Source: Hyphomicrobium sp. (GTDB lineage: Bacteria > Pseudomonadota > Alphaproteobacteria > Rhizobiales > Hyphomicrobiaceae). From it: DNA of 33,126 bases. This document shows positions 1 through 8,705 of the stretch, piece by piece (position 1 is the first letter of the stretch; each line of letters begins with the position of its first letter). The stretch is taken from contig JANXVY010000093.1 in assembly GCA_025351425.1 (NCBI GenBank), forward strand, positions 1 through 33,126, written 5' to 3'. Made by a program: the position numbers and the translations under genes. The notes beneath the pieces are model-generated. The model was not told the origin of the DNA. It was given only the letters and a program-made list of their open reading frames with translations, and searched no databases.

Positions 1-118
1 ACACGGGAGCGGGCGTGCGTTGTAAGACGCATCAACCCAAGATCCCCACTCACAAAACAGGCGGGTTGCCGGCGCAAGCCGGACCGCTCCCGGACCCTCG
101 TTTTATAACTCCGAGCGG

Positions 119-136
119 AAACGCTGCGGAGCGTTT
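119..136 (-). terminator. Possible tsaD terminator hairpin
   Basis: A perfect 7-bp stem (AAACGCT / AGCGTTT) with a 4-nt loop lies about 30 nt past the tsaD stop on the minus strand. The 3' arm ends in only three T residues, so this would be a weak intrinsic terminator. The rest of the 167 nt before tsaD's 3' end holds no supported gene. It does contain a second hairpin at 69-82, CCGGC-GCAA-GCCGG, with a GNRA-type loop. Confidence 0.3.
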
Positions 137-167
137 GGCCGTTCGCCGGGGGCTTAGCGAGGCGAAC

Positions 168-1256
168 TCACGCCTTCGCGCCTTTGAGGCCGGAACCAAG
201 CGCGGGGAGGGCTGATGGATCGAGCGGCCAGCGCGGACGCACGGGAGCGTCCAGGCCATCGACCCATCCGAGAGCAAAGCGCTCGGCGCCGGCCCAGGCA
301 ATCATGGCCGCGTTGTCGCCACACAGCGCCACGGGGGCTACGTGAAAGCTCAAGCCCCGCGCCGACGCCAAGCCCGCGAGGTCGGCCCGCAGGCGGATGT
401 TGGCTGCGACGCCGCCGGCGACCACGAAGTGCCGGAGGGGATCAGCCGACAGCTGAGCGGCTAGATCGATGGCGCGCGCGCAGCGGTCGGTCACGGCATC
501 GGCGACGGCGGCCTGGAACGACGCGCACAGGTCGGCGATGTCGTCGTCCTTCAAGGGTTGCAGCGCGATGGCTTGCCGTCGCACCGCAGTCTTGAGCCCG
601 GCGAACGAGAAATGCGGCTCGACGCGGCCTTTCAGCGGGCGCGGCAGATCGAACCGTGCTGCGTTGCCAAGTGCTGCCAATCGCTCGACGGCGGGACCGC
701 CCGGCTGGCCGAGGCCTAAGAGCTTGGCGGTTTTGTCGAAGGCCTCGCCGAGCGCGTCGTCGATGGTGGTGCCGAGGCGGCGGTAGCGGCCCACGCCTTC
801 GACGAGCAGCGTCTGGGTGTGCCCCCCCGATACGAGCAGCAGCAAGTAGGGAGGCCTAAGCCCGCTGGTCAAGCCGATGGTGAGGGCGTGTGCCTCCAGA
901 TGGTTGATCGCGAGGAACGGCTTGCGGGCGGCGAGCGCCAGCGCCTTGCCGGTGACGAGCCCGACGATGAGGCCGCCGACGAGGCCTGGACCGGCGGTGG
1001 CGGCGATGGCATCGAGATCGGCAAGGGCGCAGCCGGACTGGGCAAGCGCCTCTTCTATCAGCAGATCGAGGCATTCGGCGTGGGCTCGCGCGGCGATTTC
1101 CGGCACGACGCCGCCGAAGGCGCGGTGCGCCTCCCACTGGGAACGGACCACGTTGGCGAGGATGCGCCCCGAACCGGTGGCCGAACGCGCGACGACGGCG
1201 GCGGCGGTTTCATCGCAGCTGGTTTCGATGCCGAGGATCAGGGTCTGGCGGTTCAA
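168..1256 (-). CDS. tsaD: tRNA N6-adenosine threonylcarbamoyltransferase TsaD
   Basis: TsaD is the catalytic subunit that transfers threonylcarbamoyl from TC-AMP to A37 of ANN-decoding tRNAs, acting with TsaB and TsaE in the cytoplasm. The 362 residues match the usual family length. The N-terminal ASKHA nucleotide-binding stretch [12 protein letters not shown] is visible. The metal-binding motif NHLEAHAL supplies His119 and His123, and a glycine-rich LVSGGHTQ follows. The start is TTG: an in-frame TGA lies a few codons upstream with no ATG or GTG between, and AAGGA sits five bases before the TTG. It is divergent from hemC, an arrangement common in Hyphomicrobiales. The product assignment is secure; only the unusual start codon is inferred. 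Confidence 0.96.
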   Translation of the reverse strand: MNRQTLILGIETSCDETAAAVVARSATGSGRILANVVRSQWEAHRAFGGVVPEIAARAHAECLDLLIEEALAQSGCALADLDAIAATAGPGLVGGLIVGLVTGKALALAARKPFLAINHLEAHALTIGLTSGLRPPYLLLLVSGGHTQTLLVEGVGRYRRLGTTIDDALGEAFDKTAKLLGLGQPGGPAVERLAALGNAARFDLPRPLKGRVEPHFSFAGLKTAVRRQAIALQPLKDDDIADLCASFQAAVADAVTDRCARAIDLAAQLSADPLRHFVVAGGVAANIRLRADLAGLASARGLSFHVAPVALCGDNAAMIAWAGAERFALGWVDGLDAPVRPRWPLDPSALPALGSGLKGAKA

Positions 1257-1306
1257 GTGGGTCCTTCACAATCTCGTCGCAGGCGGGCATAACGACGCTG
1301 CGCGGT

Positions 1307-1325
1307 GGGGCTTGCCCCAAGCCCC
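1307..1325. repeat. Perfect 8-bp hairpin in tsaD/hemC intergenic region
   Basis: GGGGCTTG and CAAGCCCC flank a 3-nt CCC loop between the divergent tsaD and hemC starts. There is no adjacent T-run. The 14-mer CTCCCGGACCCTCG just downstream (1339-1352) also occurs at 87-100, on the far side of tsaD, so both may be copies of a dispersed intergenic element. The 1257-1468 gap must also hold both promoters, but I see no convincing -35/-10 pair. Confidence 0.4.
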
Positions 1326-1468
1326 ATCGGGAGTTCAGCTCCCGGACCCTCGGTTGCTCGGTATCTAAAAGAGGGGAGTTCGAGGGGTACCCCCTCTCAA
1401 CTGGAGTTTGAGGCGGTAGCCTTGCGTGCGTCGCGACCCGCCTACCACCCTATGAGAGACAAGAGCAA

Positions 1469-2395
1469 GTGCACACCTTCCGAATTGGTACCCGAGGTTC
1501 GCCGCTCGCCCTGGCCCAAGCCAACGACGTGCGGGCGCGGCTGATCGCGGCGCATGGCCTGAAAGACGGCGATGTTTCGATCACGGTCATCAAGACCAGC
1601 GGCGATATCATCCAGGACCGGCCATTATCGGAAGCGGGCGGCAAGGGACTGTTCACGAAGGAAATCGAACAGGCGCTGCTGGCAGGCGAGATCGATCTCG
1701 CGGTTCATTCGATGAAGGACGTACCCACGGTGCTGCCGGACGGGCTCGTGATTTCGACGCTGCTGGAACGTGAGGACGTGCGCGACGCGTTCATCTCGCT
1801 CAAATACAAAACCTTGGCCGAAATGCCGGCGGGCGCGGTGGTCGGCACCTCTTCCCTGCGGCGCGCGGCGCAGGTGCGCCATGTGCGCCCGGATTTGAAG
1901 GTCGTGGAGTTTCGCGGCAACGTGGAGACGCGGCTGCGCAAGATCAACGAGGGCGTGGCGGATGCGACGTTTCTCGCCATGGCCGGCCTCAACCGGTTAG
2001 GGCTGCAGGCTAAAGCAACGGCGGCCATCGAGACGGCCGTGATGCTGCCGGCGGTCGCACAGGGCGCGGTCGGTATCGAAATCCGCTACGGCGACAGCGC
2101 GACGCGGGCAGCGCTCGCCCCGCTCAACCATGCCCAGACCGCACTTTGCGTGACCGCCGAACGCGCGTTCCTGGCCAAGCTCGAAGGATCGTGCCGGACG
2201 CCGATCGCGGGCCTTGCCGAGCTGAACGGCACGGCGCTTTCGTTTCGCGGCTCGATCCTGACGCCGGATGGGCGCTGCTGCCATGACACGGCGCGGACGG
2301 GCGTTGCGGCCGATGCCGAGCACATGGGCGTGACTGCGGGCGCAGAACTGCTGGAACGGGCGGGGCCTGAATTCTTCAAAGCGGTTTTCGGCTGA
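1469..2395 (+). CDS. hemC: Porphobilinogen deaminase (hydroxymethylbilane synthase) HemC
   Basis: HemC polymerises four porphobilinogen molecules into hydroxymethylbilane, the linear tetrapyrrole precursor of heme and other tetrapyrroles. The 308 residues are of normal family length. The N-terminus carries the diagnostic IGTRGSPLALAQ. Substrate-binding stretches HSMKDVPT and GTSSLRRAAQ are present. The dipyrromethane-cofactor cysteine is Cys242 in the motif GSCRTPIAG. The start is GTG, preceded by a purine-rich AGAGACAAGAG; no ATG gives a better fit to the conserved N-terminus. It is first in a co-directional run hemC-hemD-mic60-hemY and divergent from tsaD. Heme demand would be high if the multiheme cytochrome at the other end of the window is expressed. 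Confidence 0.97.
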   Translation: MHTFRIGTRGSPLALAQANDVRARLIAAHGLKDGDVSITVIKTSGDIIQDRPLSEAGGKGLFTKEIEQALLAGEIDLAVHSMKDVPTVLPDGLVISTLLEREDVRDAFISLKYKTLAEMPAGAVVGTSSLRRAAQVRHVRPDLKVVEFRGNVETRLRKINEGVADATFLAMAGLNRLGLQAKATAAIETAVMLPAVAQGAVGIEIRYGDSATRAALAPLNHAQTALCVTAERAFLAKLEGSCRTPIAGLAELNGTALSFRGSILTPDGRCCHDTARTGVAADAEHMGVTAGAELLERAGPEFFKAVFG

Positions 2396-2403
2396 CACCG
2401 GTC

Positions 2404-3159
2404 ATGCACATTCTGATCACCCGCCCCGAGCCCGACGCAAGCCGCTGGCGGCTGCTGTTTGAGGCGCGCGGGATCAAGGCGAGCGTCGACCCGTTGCTGC
2501 AGATCGCGTTTCTGCCGCTCGAACAGCTCGACCTCGAGGGCGTCCAGGCGCTGATTGCGACGAGCCGTAACGGCTTGCGGGGACTCGCCCGATGCCAAGC
2601 CCTGAAGCGCGCGACCGCGTTGCCGCTGTATTCTGTCGGGCCGGGCACCGCGGAGTTGGCACGCGAACTGGGATTTACGAACATTCGTCAGGGCCCAGCG
2701 GCGGGCCGCGATCTAGTGGACGTCATCGCGCAAACGGCGCTCCCCGGCGGGGGCTCACTGCTGCATCTTACCGGCGACAAGCTTGCCTTCGACCTACAAG
2801 CCGCCTTGGCCACCCGCGGCTACGACGTGCGCAGGCTGGTGGTCTACCGGTCGCGCCCGGCAATCGAGTTGCAGGGACCCACCATCGAGGCTGTGCGCGC
2901 TGGCGCGATCGACACTGTCATGTTGATGTCGCCGTTGTCGGCGAAAACCTTTCTCGCGCTTGGCCGCGACGCGGACCTTTTGAAACACTTTCAACGGCTT
3001 GTTTACGTCTGCCTGTCGCAGAATATCAAACAGCTGATGGCAGAAATGACCAAAGATCAGTCGCCAAACCAGGTGCCAAATCACATCCATGTCGCCGATG
3101 CGCCAAATTCGGACGCTATGTTCACCTTGATCGAGAGACTAGCAGCACCCCCCCGATGA
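2404..3159 (+). CDS. hemD: Uroporphyrinogen-III synthase HemD
   Basis: HemD cyclises hydroxymethylbilane with inversion of ring D to give uroporphyrinogen III. The 251-residue length fits, and the N-terminal ITRPEPDASR with the central VVYRSRPA are the recognisable family signatures. HemD is otherwise poorly conserved, so position directly after hemC (8-nt gap) is an important part of the evidence. The C-terminus is longer and more polar than usual, ending in LAAPPR. No strong Shine-Dalgarno is visible before the ATG, which suggests translational coupling with hemC. Confidence 0.93.
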   Translation: MHILITRPEPDASRWRLLFEARGIKASVDPLLQIAFLPLEQLDLEGVQALIATSRNGLRGLARCQALKRATALPLYSVGPGTAELARELGFTNIRQGPAAGRDLVDVIAQTALPGGGSLLHLTGDKLAFDLQAALATRGYDVRRLVVYRSRPAIELQGPTIEAVRAGAIDTVMLMSPLSAKTFLALGRDADLLKHFQRLVYVCLSQNIKQLMAEMTKDQSPNQVPNHIHVADAPNSDAMFTLIERLAAPPR

Positions 3160-3295
3160 CGTGTACTATCTCTCTGTAATTGGACGGCTTCTGGCGCTAT
3201 GACCGCGCTCAAAACCCAGGTTGCACCCGGCCGCCCCGGCGGAACCGGGCAAGACGACGCCACGAGACTTGAGTTAAGAGGAGTTAAGTTCGCCC

Positions 3296-5104
3296 ATGAC
3301 TGACAAGAAAGACGAGACCCAGAAGCCGGCGAACACGATCCCGCCTGCAACCCCGCCTCAAGGCGCCGCGCCCCTCTCGGGCGACCCCAAACGTCCGCAT
3401 GCGACCATTGATCTGAAGGCCGTCGAGGTGAAGGCCGCCAGACCGGCGGAAGCGCCCAAGCCCGATGCCAGCAAGCCCGCGAGCGCGGCATCCACACCGG
3501 CTGCGTCCGCCAAGCCAGCCGATACCAAGACTGCCGATACCAAGACTGCCGATACCAAGACTGCAGATACCAAGACTGCAGATACCAAGACTGCAGATAC
3601 CAAGTTTGGCGATCCCAAAGCCAAGACGACAGCTTCAGCTCAAGCCCCGGTTGCCCGCCCCGCAAAGGCTGCCGGCATTGGCTCGACCGTGACGCATCTG
3701 CTGGCCGGCGTTATCGGCGGCGGCATGGCATGGTACGGCGCAACAACGCTCGGTCCCCAGTTCGGCGTGATGCCGCCGAACGACCCCAAACCTACATTGG
3801 CGCTGCAGAACCGCGTCAATGGGCTTGAAAAAATGCTGGCCGATAAGTCCAACGCTGCGTCCGGCGACATTGCTACCAAGCTGACGGCCGCGCAGTCACA
3901 GATCGCCAAGTTGGAAACGAGCCTGCGCTCGCTGCCGGACTACAGTGCGGTGCAGGCGAAGCTCTCGGCCGAAAACAAGATGCTGTCGGAAAAGCTCGCC
4001 GAACAGGTGGGGCCGGACGGCCCGGCCGCCCGGCTCGCCAAGCTCGAAGACCGGCTGAAGCTGATGAGTGACGCCGCAACCGGCGATCCCCAGGCCGGCA
4101 AGCTGCCACAGATCGCAGCCCTTTCAGGGCGCATCGTCGATCTGGAAACGACGCTGACCAATCAGGTCTCAGCGCTGCGCAAGACGGTCAGCCAGGAACT
4201 GGAACAACGTCTTTCGCTGACGAACGAAACCAGCGAAGCCGCAAAATCGGGCACCAACCGCATCGACCGCGACATGGCAGCCGTCAAGGCCGACGCCGCA
4301 ACGACCGCGCAAAAGATCGAGACCCTGCGTTCGGACGCCGACCGCCTCACCTCGGCAGTTCAAGGCATCCGCGACGACAACAACGGCTTGAAGACCGCTC
4401 TCGACGCGGCGAAGAGCGACCTCGACGCCAAATACAAGGCCGTCGCCAAGCCCGCCGACGTCGCGTCTGCGATTGCACCGGTCGCGGGCAAGCTCGCATC
4501 GCTTGAACAAAGCGTCCAGACCGTCGTCAAGAGCGAGAGCGAACGCAAGACCAGCGCGGAACGTATCGTGCTCGCCCTCGAGCTGAACAACCTGAAGCGC
4601 GTCGCCGACCGCGGCCAGAAATATGCAACCGAGCTTGCCGAAGTAAAAAAAGCGGCCGGTGACAAGGTCGATCTCTCGGTTCTGGAGCGTTACAAGGACA
4701 CGGGCATCGTGACGCTCGCCGAGCTGACACGCGAATTCCGTCCTGTCGCAACTGCCGTGCTGGATGCGCAGGCCAACCCCGGCGACGGTTCGGTGCTGGA
4801 CCGGATTTTGACGAGCGCGAAGTCGGCGATCAGCGTGCGCAAGATCACCTATGCGCCCGACGACAAGAGCCCCGAAGCCGTGATCGGCCGCATCGAGGCA
4901 GCGCTGAAGGACGGCCGCCTCGCCGACGTCCTGGCTGAAGCCAAGAATATCCCGGTCAAGGCCGCTAATGCGGCGCAGGACTGGCTGGTGAAGGTCGAAT
5001 CGCGCGGCGCCGTCGATCGCGCGATCGCTGCCCTCGAAGCCTCGTTGAAATCGTCCCTGACGGGCGCTGCCCCCGCCGTGGCGCCAGCGCCGCCTAAGAG
5101 TTAA
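3296..5104 (+). CDS. Alphaproteobacterial mitofilin/Mic60-family membrane protein
   Basis: This 602-residue protein matches the bacterial mitofilin family, the alphaproteobacterial homologue of mitochondrial Mic60, which tethers and shapes the inner and intracytoplasmic membranes. Residues 1-128 are a Pro/Ala/Lys-rich disordered cytoplasmic segment containing a TADTK repeat at about residues 76-105. One transmembrane helix spans about residues 130-152 and includes a GGGMAW glycine run. A long periplasmic coiled coil follows, and the C-terminal 150 residues form the mitofilin-type domain. There is no heme or porphyrin motif. Location between hemD and hemY is characteristic of the family and has led to names such as HemX-like. 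A 136-nt gap separates it from hemD, with AGGAG about 12 nt before the ATG. Family assignment is firm; the membrane-shaping role is inferred from homologues. Confidence 0.88.
   Translation: MTDKKDETQKPANTIPPATPPQGAAPLSGDPKRPHATIDLKAVEVKAARPAEAPKPDASKPASAASTPAASAKPADTKTADTKTADTKTADTKTADTKTADTKFGDPKAKTTASAQAPVARPAKAAGIGSTVTHLLAGVIGGGMAWYGATTLGPQFGVMPPNDPKPTLALQNRVNGLEKMLADKSNAASGDIATKLTAAQSQIAKLETSLRSLPDYSAVQAKLSAENKMLSEKLAEQVGPDGPAARLAKLEDRLKLMSDAATGDPQAGKLPQIAALSGRIVDLETTLTNQVSALRKTVSQELEQRLSLTNETSEAAKSGTNRIDRDMAAVKADAATTAQKIETLRSDADRLTSAVQGIRDDNNGLKTALDAAKSDLDAKYKAVAKPADVASAIAPVAGKLASLEQSVQTVVKSESERKTSAERIVLALELNNLKRVADRGQKYATELAEVKKAAGDKVDLSVLERYKDTGIVTLAELTREFRPVATAVLDAQANPGDGSVLDRILTSAKSAISVRKITYAPDDKSPEAVIGRIEAALKDGRLADVLAEAKNIPVKAANAAQDWLVKVESRGAVDRAIAALEASLKSSLTGAAPAVAPAPPKS
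3521..3610 (+). repeat. 15-bp coding tandem repeat (TADTK) in mic60
   Basis: Five near-identical 15-bp units, GATACCAAGACTGCC or GATACCAAGACTGCA, run head to tail. A sixth degenerate unit follows, ending TTTGGC. Each encodes the pentapeptide DTKTA in frame. The first two units share CC at the end and the next three share CA, which suggests stepwise slippage expansion. The unit is a multiple of three, so copy-number change keeps the reading frame. Confidence 0.95.
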
Positions 5105-5190
5105 GCTGCAAGAGTTGAACTGACGGCACCGCCCCCGGCCCGCTCCCGCCCCCACGTCCTGAAAAGCCCTCCAGCAAAGAGTTGCGCGTT

Positions 5191-7026
5191 ATGATCCGTG
5201 TCCTTGTGTTTCTGGCCGCAATCCTCGCCGCAGCCGTCGGGCTTAGCTGGCTCGCCGACAATCCCGGCACCGTGAACATCGAATGGCCGGTCTTGAACCT
5301 GAAGGCCGAACCCAGCGTGTTTCAGGTCGTGATCGGGCTCGCGCTCTTGGTCACGACTGCCCTGGCCAGCTGGTCGCTGTTCCGCAACATCTGGAACAGC
5401 CCGGCCGCCGTCGGCAACGTCATGAACCGCCGCCGCCAGCAACGCGGCCTCGACGCGCTGTCGTCGGGCATGATCGCCATTGGCGCTGGTGATCGCGACA
5501 CTGCGACCCGCTACGCGATCCAAGCCCGCAAGTCGCTGCCCAACGAGCCGTTGACCCACCTTTTGCGCGCGCAGGCCGCCCAGCTTTCGGGCGACAAGGC
5601 GACTTCGCGGCGCATTTTCGAGGCGATGCTGGCCGCCCCCGACACCGAGCAGCTCGGCCTGCGCGGCCTGTTCGTAGAAGCTCAGCGCGAAAACGAACCC
5701 GTCGCTGCCAAGCAATTCGCCGAACGTGCGCTTCATCTCAACCAGAAGCTCGCCTGGGCCTCCGACGCGCTGTTCGACATCCAGTGCAAGGCCGCCGATT
5801 GGGATGGTGCGCTGGAAACCTTGGCCATCGCCCGTCGTAACAGCCACATCGAGAAGGGCCTGGCCGACCGCCGGCGCGCGGTGCTGCTGACGAGCCTCGC
5901 GCTCAATGCCGAGGATGGCGACCCGGCGCGCGCCTTGGCGCTGGCGGCCGAAGCCCACGGCTTGGCCCCCGATCTGGTGCCGGCCGCCAACCTCGCCGGC
6001 CGCATGCTGGCTGCGCGCGGCAACACTGCCAAGGCCGCCAAGATCCTGCAGAAGACCTGGACGCGGTGCCCTCATCCCGACCTCGCGACGGCCTATGCCT
6101 TCGCCCGCATCGGCGACAGCCCGCGCGACCGCCTGGAACGCGTGAAGCAGCTGGCAGCCCTCAATCCGCATTCGCCCGAAAGCGCCATCGCGGTCGCCAA
6201 TGCTGCCATTGACGCCAAGGAATTCAATGAGGCCCGCAGCGCGCTGGAGCCGATGCTCGAGGGCAACCTGACCCAGCGCATCGCAACTCTCATGGCGCGC
6301 ATCGAAAGCGAACAGCATGGCGACAAAGGCCGCGTCCGCGAATGGCTGGCGCGCGCGGTGAATGCACCCCGCGACCCCGTGTGGACGGCCGATAACGTCA
6401 TCTCGGAAACCTGGGCACCTGTCTCGCCCGTCACCGGCCAGCTCGATGCCTTCCAGTGGCGCGTGCCGGTCGAAAGCGTCGGCACCAGCGATACGGCGCT
6501 CGTCGCCCGCAAGATCGAGGAACTGGTCGCGCTCGGCGCGCCCGTCGTGCGCCCGACCGAAGGTGAGGCTGCTGCCGTCGGCGCTGACGCACCGCCCAAG
6601 CCCGCAAGCACCGCACCCGTCAAGCCAACACCGCAACGCGCAGCCGACGTGACCGATGCCATCGTGGTCGACGAGGTGAAAGCCGAAATCAAGCTGCAGC
6701 CCAAGACGATCGCAACAGTTCCAGTGCAGCCCAAGCCCGCCGCGGTTGCTGCGGCCCTGGAGCCGGTCGCCAAACCTGCGGCCCAACCCATAAAGCCAGT
6801 TGCAGCTGCGGCTCAGACGGTGCAGGCCAAGCCCGCCGTGGTCGCGTCCCAGCCGGTACCCGCACCCGTCAAGACAGCAGCAAAGTCCGCCGACAAGTCG
6901 ACAGACGCCGCCAGCAAGGAGGCGCGGATCTTCGTCGTGCCGCACGCACCCGACGATCCGGGCCTCGATGCCGGGGACGCCGACGGTACCGTCAAGCCCC
7001 GCCCGCCCTACCGCGTCATGCCCTGA
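5191..7026 (+). CDS. hemY: HemY N-terminal-domain membrane protein with TPR region
   Basis: This is the HemY-like protein found downstream of hemC/hemD in many proteobacteria. It is not the protoporphyrinogen oxidase called HemY in Bacillus. Two N-terminal transmembrane helices are visible (about residues 1-23 and 45-65), followed by a long alpha-helical TPR-like region with SGMIAIGAGDRDTATRYA-type repeats. The last 180 residues are a low-complexity Pro/Ala/Lys tail. I take the ATG at 5191 as start because the hydrophobic MIRVLVFLAAIL begins there; an in-frame TTG at 5182 would add only three residues. The molecular function is unresolved; it is thought to assist late tetrapyrrole metabolism at the inner membrane. 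Confidence 0.88.
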   Translation: MIRVLVFLAAILAAAVGLSWLADNPGTVNIEWPVLNLKAEPSVFQVVIGLALLVTTALASWSLFRNIWNSPAAVGNVMNRRRQQRGLDALSSGMIAIGAGDRDTATRYAIQARKSLPNEPLTHLLRAQAAQLSGDKATSRRIFEAMLAAPDTEQLGLRGLFVEAQRENEPVAAKQFAERALHLNQKLAWASDALFDIQCKAADWDGALETLAIARRNSHIEKGLADRRRAVLLTSLALNAEDGDPARALALAAEAHGLAPDLVPAANLAGRMLAARGNTAKAAKILQKTWTRCPHPDLATAYAFARIGDSPRDRLERVKQLAALNPHSPESAIAVANAAIDAKEFNEARSALEPMLEGNLTQRIATLMARIESEQHGDKGRVREWLARAVNAPRDPVWTADNVISETWAPVSPVTGQLDAFQWRVPVESVGTSDTALVARKIEELVALGAPVVRPTEGEAAAVGADAPPKPASTAPVKPTPQRAADVTDAIVVDEVKAEIKLQPKTIATVPVQPKPAAVAAALEPVAKPAAQPIKPVAAAAQTVQAKPAVVASQPVPAPVKTAAKSADKSTDAASKEARIFVVPHAPDDPGLDAGDADGTVKPRPPYRVMP

Positions 7027-7041
7027 GCGGGCACACCCCGC
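7027..7041 (+). terminator. Weak hairpin after hemY
   Basis: GCGGG and CCCGC pair across a 5-nt loop immediately after the hemY stop. The stem is GC-only but no T-run follows, so termination activity is uncertain. The rest of the gap to the tRNA shows nothing else. Confidence 0.25.
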
Positions 7042-7136
7042 GGGCGCGTTGCAACTTGGTGTTTCGCGCGCTTGCCAACGGCAGCGGATGAGGTTAAGCC
7101 TCGCCCCTCACCGCGTGAATCCGGATCGCGCGGTTG

Positions 7137-7212
7137 GCCGCAATAGCTCAGCCGGTAGAGCACGTCATTCGTAATGACGGGGTCGGGGGTTCGAGTCCCT
7201 CTTGCGGCACCA
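7137..7212 (+). tRNA. tRNA-Thr (anticodon CGT)
   Basis: A complete 76-nt cloverleaf is readable. The acceptor stem GCCGCAA pairs with TTGCGGC. The D-arm begins GCTC. The anticodon stem CGTCA/TGACG holds the 7-nt loop TTCGTAA, giving anticodon CGT for codon ACG. The T-loop is the canonical TTCGAGTCC, and CCA is encoded. It separates the hem block from the accessory clusters and is a type of gene often used as an integration site, but no integrase or duplicated 3' end is visible here. Confidence 0.97.
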
Positions 7213-7219
7213 TCACATC

Positions 7220-7240
7220 TGAAAACACTCAGCGTTTTCA
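7220..7240 (+). terminator. Inverted repeat downstream of tRNA-Thr
   Basis: A 7-bp stem, TGAAAAC / GTTTTCA, with a 7-nt loop begins 8 nt after the tRNA CCA end. The four T residues lie within the 3' arm, so this could act as a modest terminator in either direction. The remaining sequence to 7397 shows no other feature. Confidence 0.35.
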
Positions 7241-7397
7241 CCGGTTTGCGAAACTTCCGTTTCGGCTATACCCGCTTTTATACCATTGGCGAGCGCCGCT
7301 GGAGCCCCTTTCGCACCCTGACGTCGCCCTCGGCAGCGGTCACCGTCGTGCCCTCAGGCTGGGGTATCACCTGCCTCTCACCGGGGAGGATCGCATC

Positions 7398-7529
7398 ATG
7401 TTCTGGACGCTCGTACTCATCGTGGGCAGCCACTACACCAAGCACTTCGAGTTTCGGTCCCAGGCCAAGTGCGATGAGGCCGTCGCGGAGATACAGGCAT
7501 CCGAGGGGGCAAAGTTCGCTGTCGATTGA
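7398..7529 (+). CDS. Small hypothetical protein, 43 aa
   Basis: I do not recognise a family. The ATG is preceded by GGGGAGGA with seven bases of spacing, a near-ideal ribosome binding site, which is the main reason to accept it. The product starts with a short hydrophobic stretch MFWTLVLIVG that could be a membrane anchor or a poor signal sequence. It continues with a charged segment containing the single cysteine in AKCDEAVAEIQ. It lies alone between tRNA-Thr and the convergent YeiH-like gene. Confidence 0.5.
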   Translation: MFWTLVLIVGSHYTKHFEFRSQAKCDEAVAEIQASEGAKFAVD

Positions 7530-7579
7530 CACTCGTTATCATGATCGCACTGCCGTTGTACCTATTTTGGAGGCGGACT

Positions 7580-8590
7580 TCAGTGCATCCAGCGGTGTTC
7601 CAAACCCAATGCGGCAATCACAAGCACGAGGATGAACACCGTTTCCGATGCGATCAGGATCAGCGGTTGCCAGCCGACCTCCGACAGTTTTTGGATCGAC
7701 GTTTTCAAGCCCAGGGCCGAGATAGCGCAGACGAGGCACCAGCGCGACGCGCTCGAAACCGGTTCGTTCGCGAGTTTGGGGATTAACCCGAAGCTATTGA
7801 TGATCGCATGCCCGGAGAACGCGATTAGGAACAGCGGCAAAATTGGACCGAGCTTGGCCACGGGTGAACCGGGTTGCCGACCGAAGTATCACGCGAAGAC
7901 CATCACGACAGGCATCAGCATAGCGACGCGCAGCAGTTTGACGTAGGTCGCGACGACTGCCGCCGTGTCTGAAATGAGATGTCCGGCACCCACGACCTGG
8001 GCGACATCGTGAATGGTTCCGCCGAGCAAAATGCCGGCTGACCGGTCGTCGAAGCCCATGGCGTGCACGAGCGGGGGATAGAGGATCATCGCCAGCGTGC
8101 TAAAGACCGTGACAGCAATCACCGTGAACAAGGTGTCGCGCTCGTTGTCTTTACTTTGGGGCAGCACCGCCGAGATGGCCAGACCCGCCGACGCGCCGCA
8201 TATTGCGACGGCGCCTCCGGTTAGGATGCCTTGCTGACCAGTGTGACCAAGTGGTTTGGCGAGAAAAAATCCCAGCAGCATGGTGGTCACCACACCTGCG
8301 ACGACCTGTAGTACAGGCGTCAATCCGAGGCCGGCAATCTGGGCTGCACTGATGCGGGCGCCGGGCAACGCCACGCCGATCCGCAGGATCGTCTTTGAGG
8401 TGAACTCGATGCCGGGGCCTGCCGCACCGTCATTCAGTAAGTGGAACGCAATTCCAACCAGAAGCGCATAGAGCAAGGTCGGGCCGCCGTGGTGGTCGGA
8501 AATGAAAGTTGCGGCCATGGCGATCTTAGCGCTGACACCGATGCCAGGGGCCAGTGTCCGCGCAGGGGTAGAACGATTTGTTCGTCTCAA
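7580..8590 (-). pseudogene. YeiH/UPF0324-family putative sulfite/sulfate exporter interrupted by in-frame TGA
   Basis: The two halves read in one frame: codons 1-233, a TGA at codon 234 (7889-7891), then 102 further codons that continue the family with GPILPLFLIAFSGHAIINS. Total length about 336 residues equals an intact YeiH-type permease with roughly ten hydrophobic helices. Family signatures include ILRIGVALPGAR, GAVAICGASAGLAISAV and GGTIHDVAQVVGAG. Proteins of this family accompany sulfonate-degrading operons as presumed sulfite exporters, and position after xsc and acetate kinase fits that. The start is probably TTG at 8590, because the next upstream in-frame codons give no start before a stop. 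A single base change could create the TGA, so this is a recent nonsense mutation, a sequencing error or readthrough. A protein ending at codon 233 would lack the last helices. Confidence 0.75.
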
Positions 8591-8705
8591 GCGAAAGTGT
8601 ATCCCCCTGGGTTTGGGCTGGAGAAAATTGTTCGGTCATAGATCAACAGCTCCGTTCATCCCAATTGACGATAGGGGCGCGGCAGAGGCGCTACCCGTTT
8701 TTGCG

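Noticed and set aside
4169-5155. A 328-codon minus-strand frame opposite mic60
   Set aside because: Shadow frame of a high-GC coding sequence, with no motifs and no plausible start signal.
5101-6945. A 614-codon open frame on the minus strand opposite hemY
   Set aside because: It is antisense to a gene with clear membrane helices and TPR content, and its product is an Arg/Gly-rich string without domains. GC-rich codon use in hemY keeps the opposite frame open.
7137-7212. Attachment site with a duplicated tRNA-Thr 3' end inside the window
   Set aside because: I found no second copy of the tRNA 3' end and no integrase gene in the window.
7889-7891. Selenocysteine insertion at the in-frame TGA of the YeiH-like gene
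   Set aside because: The family does not use selenocysteine and the codon lies in a loop after a membrane helix without a redox role. Simple nonsense mutation or sequence error is more likely.
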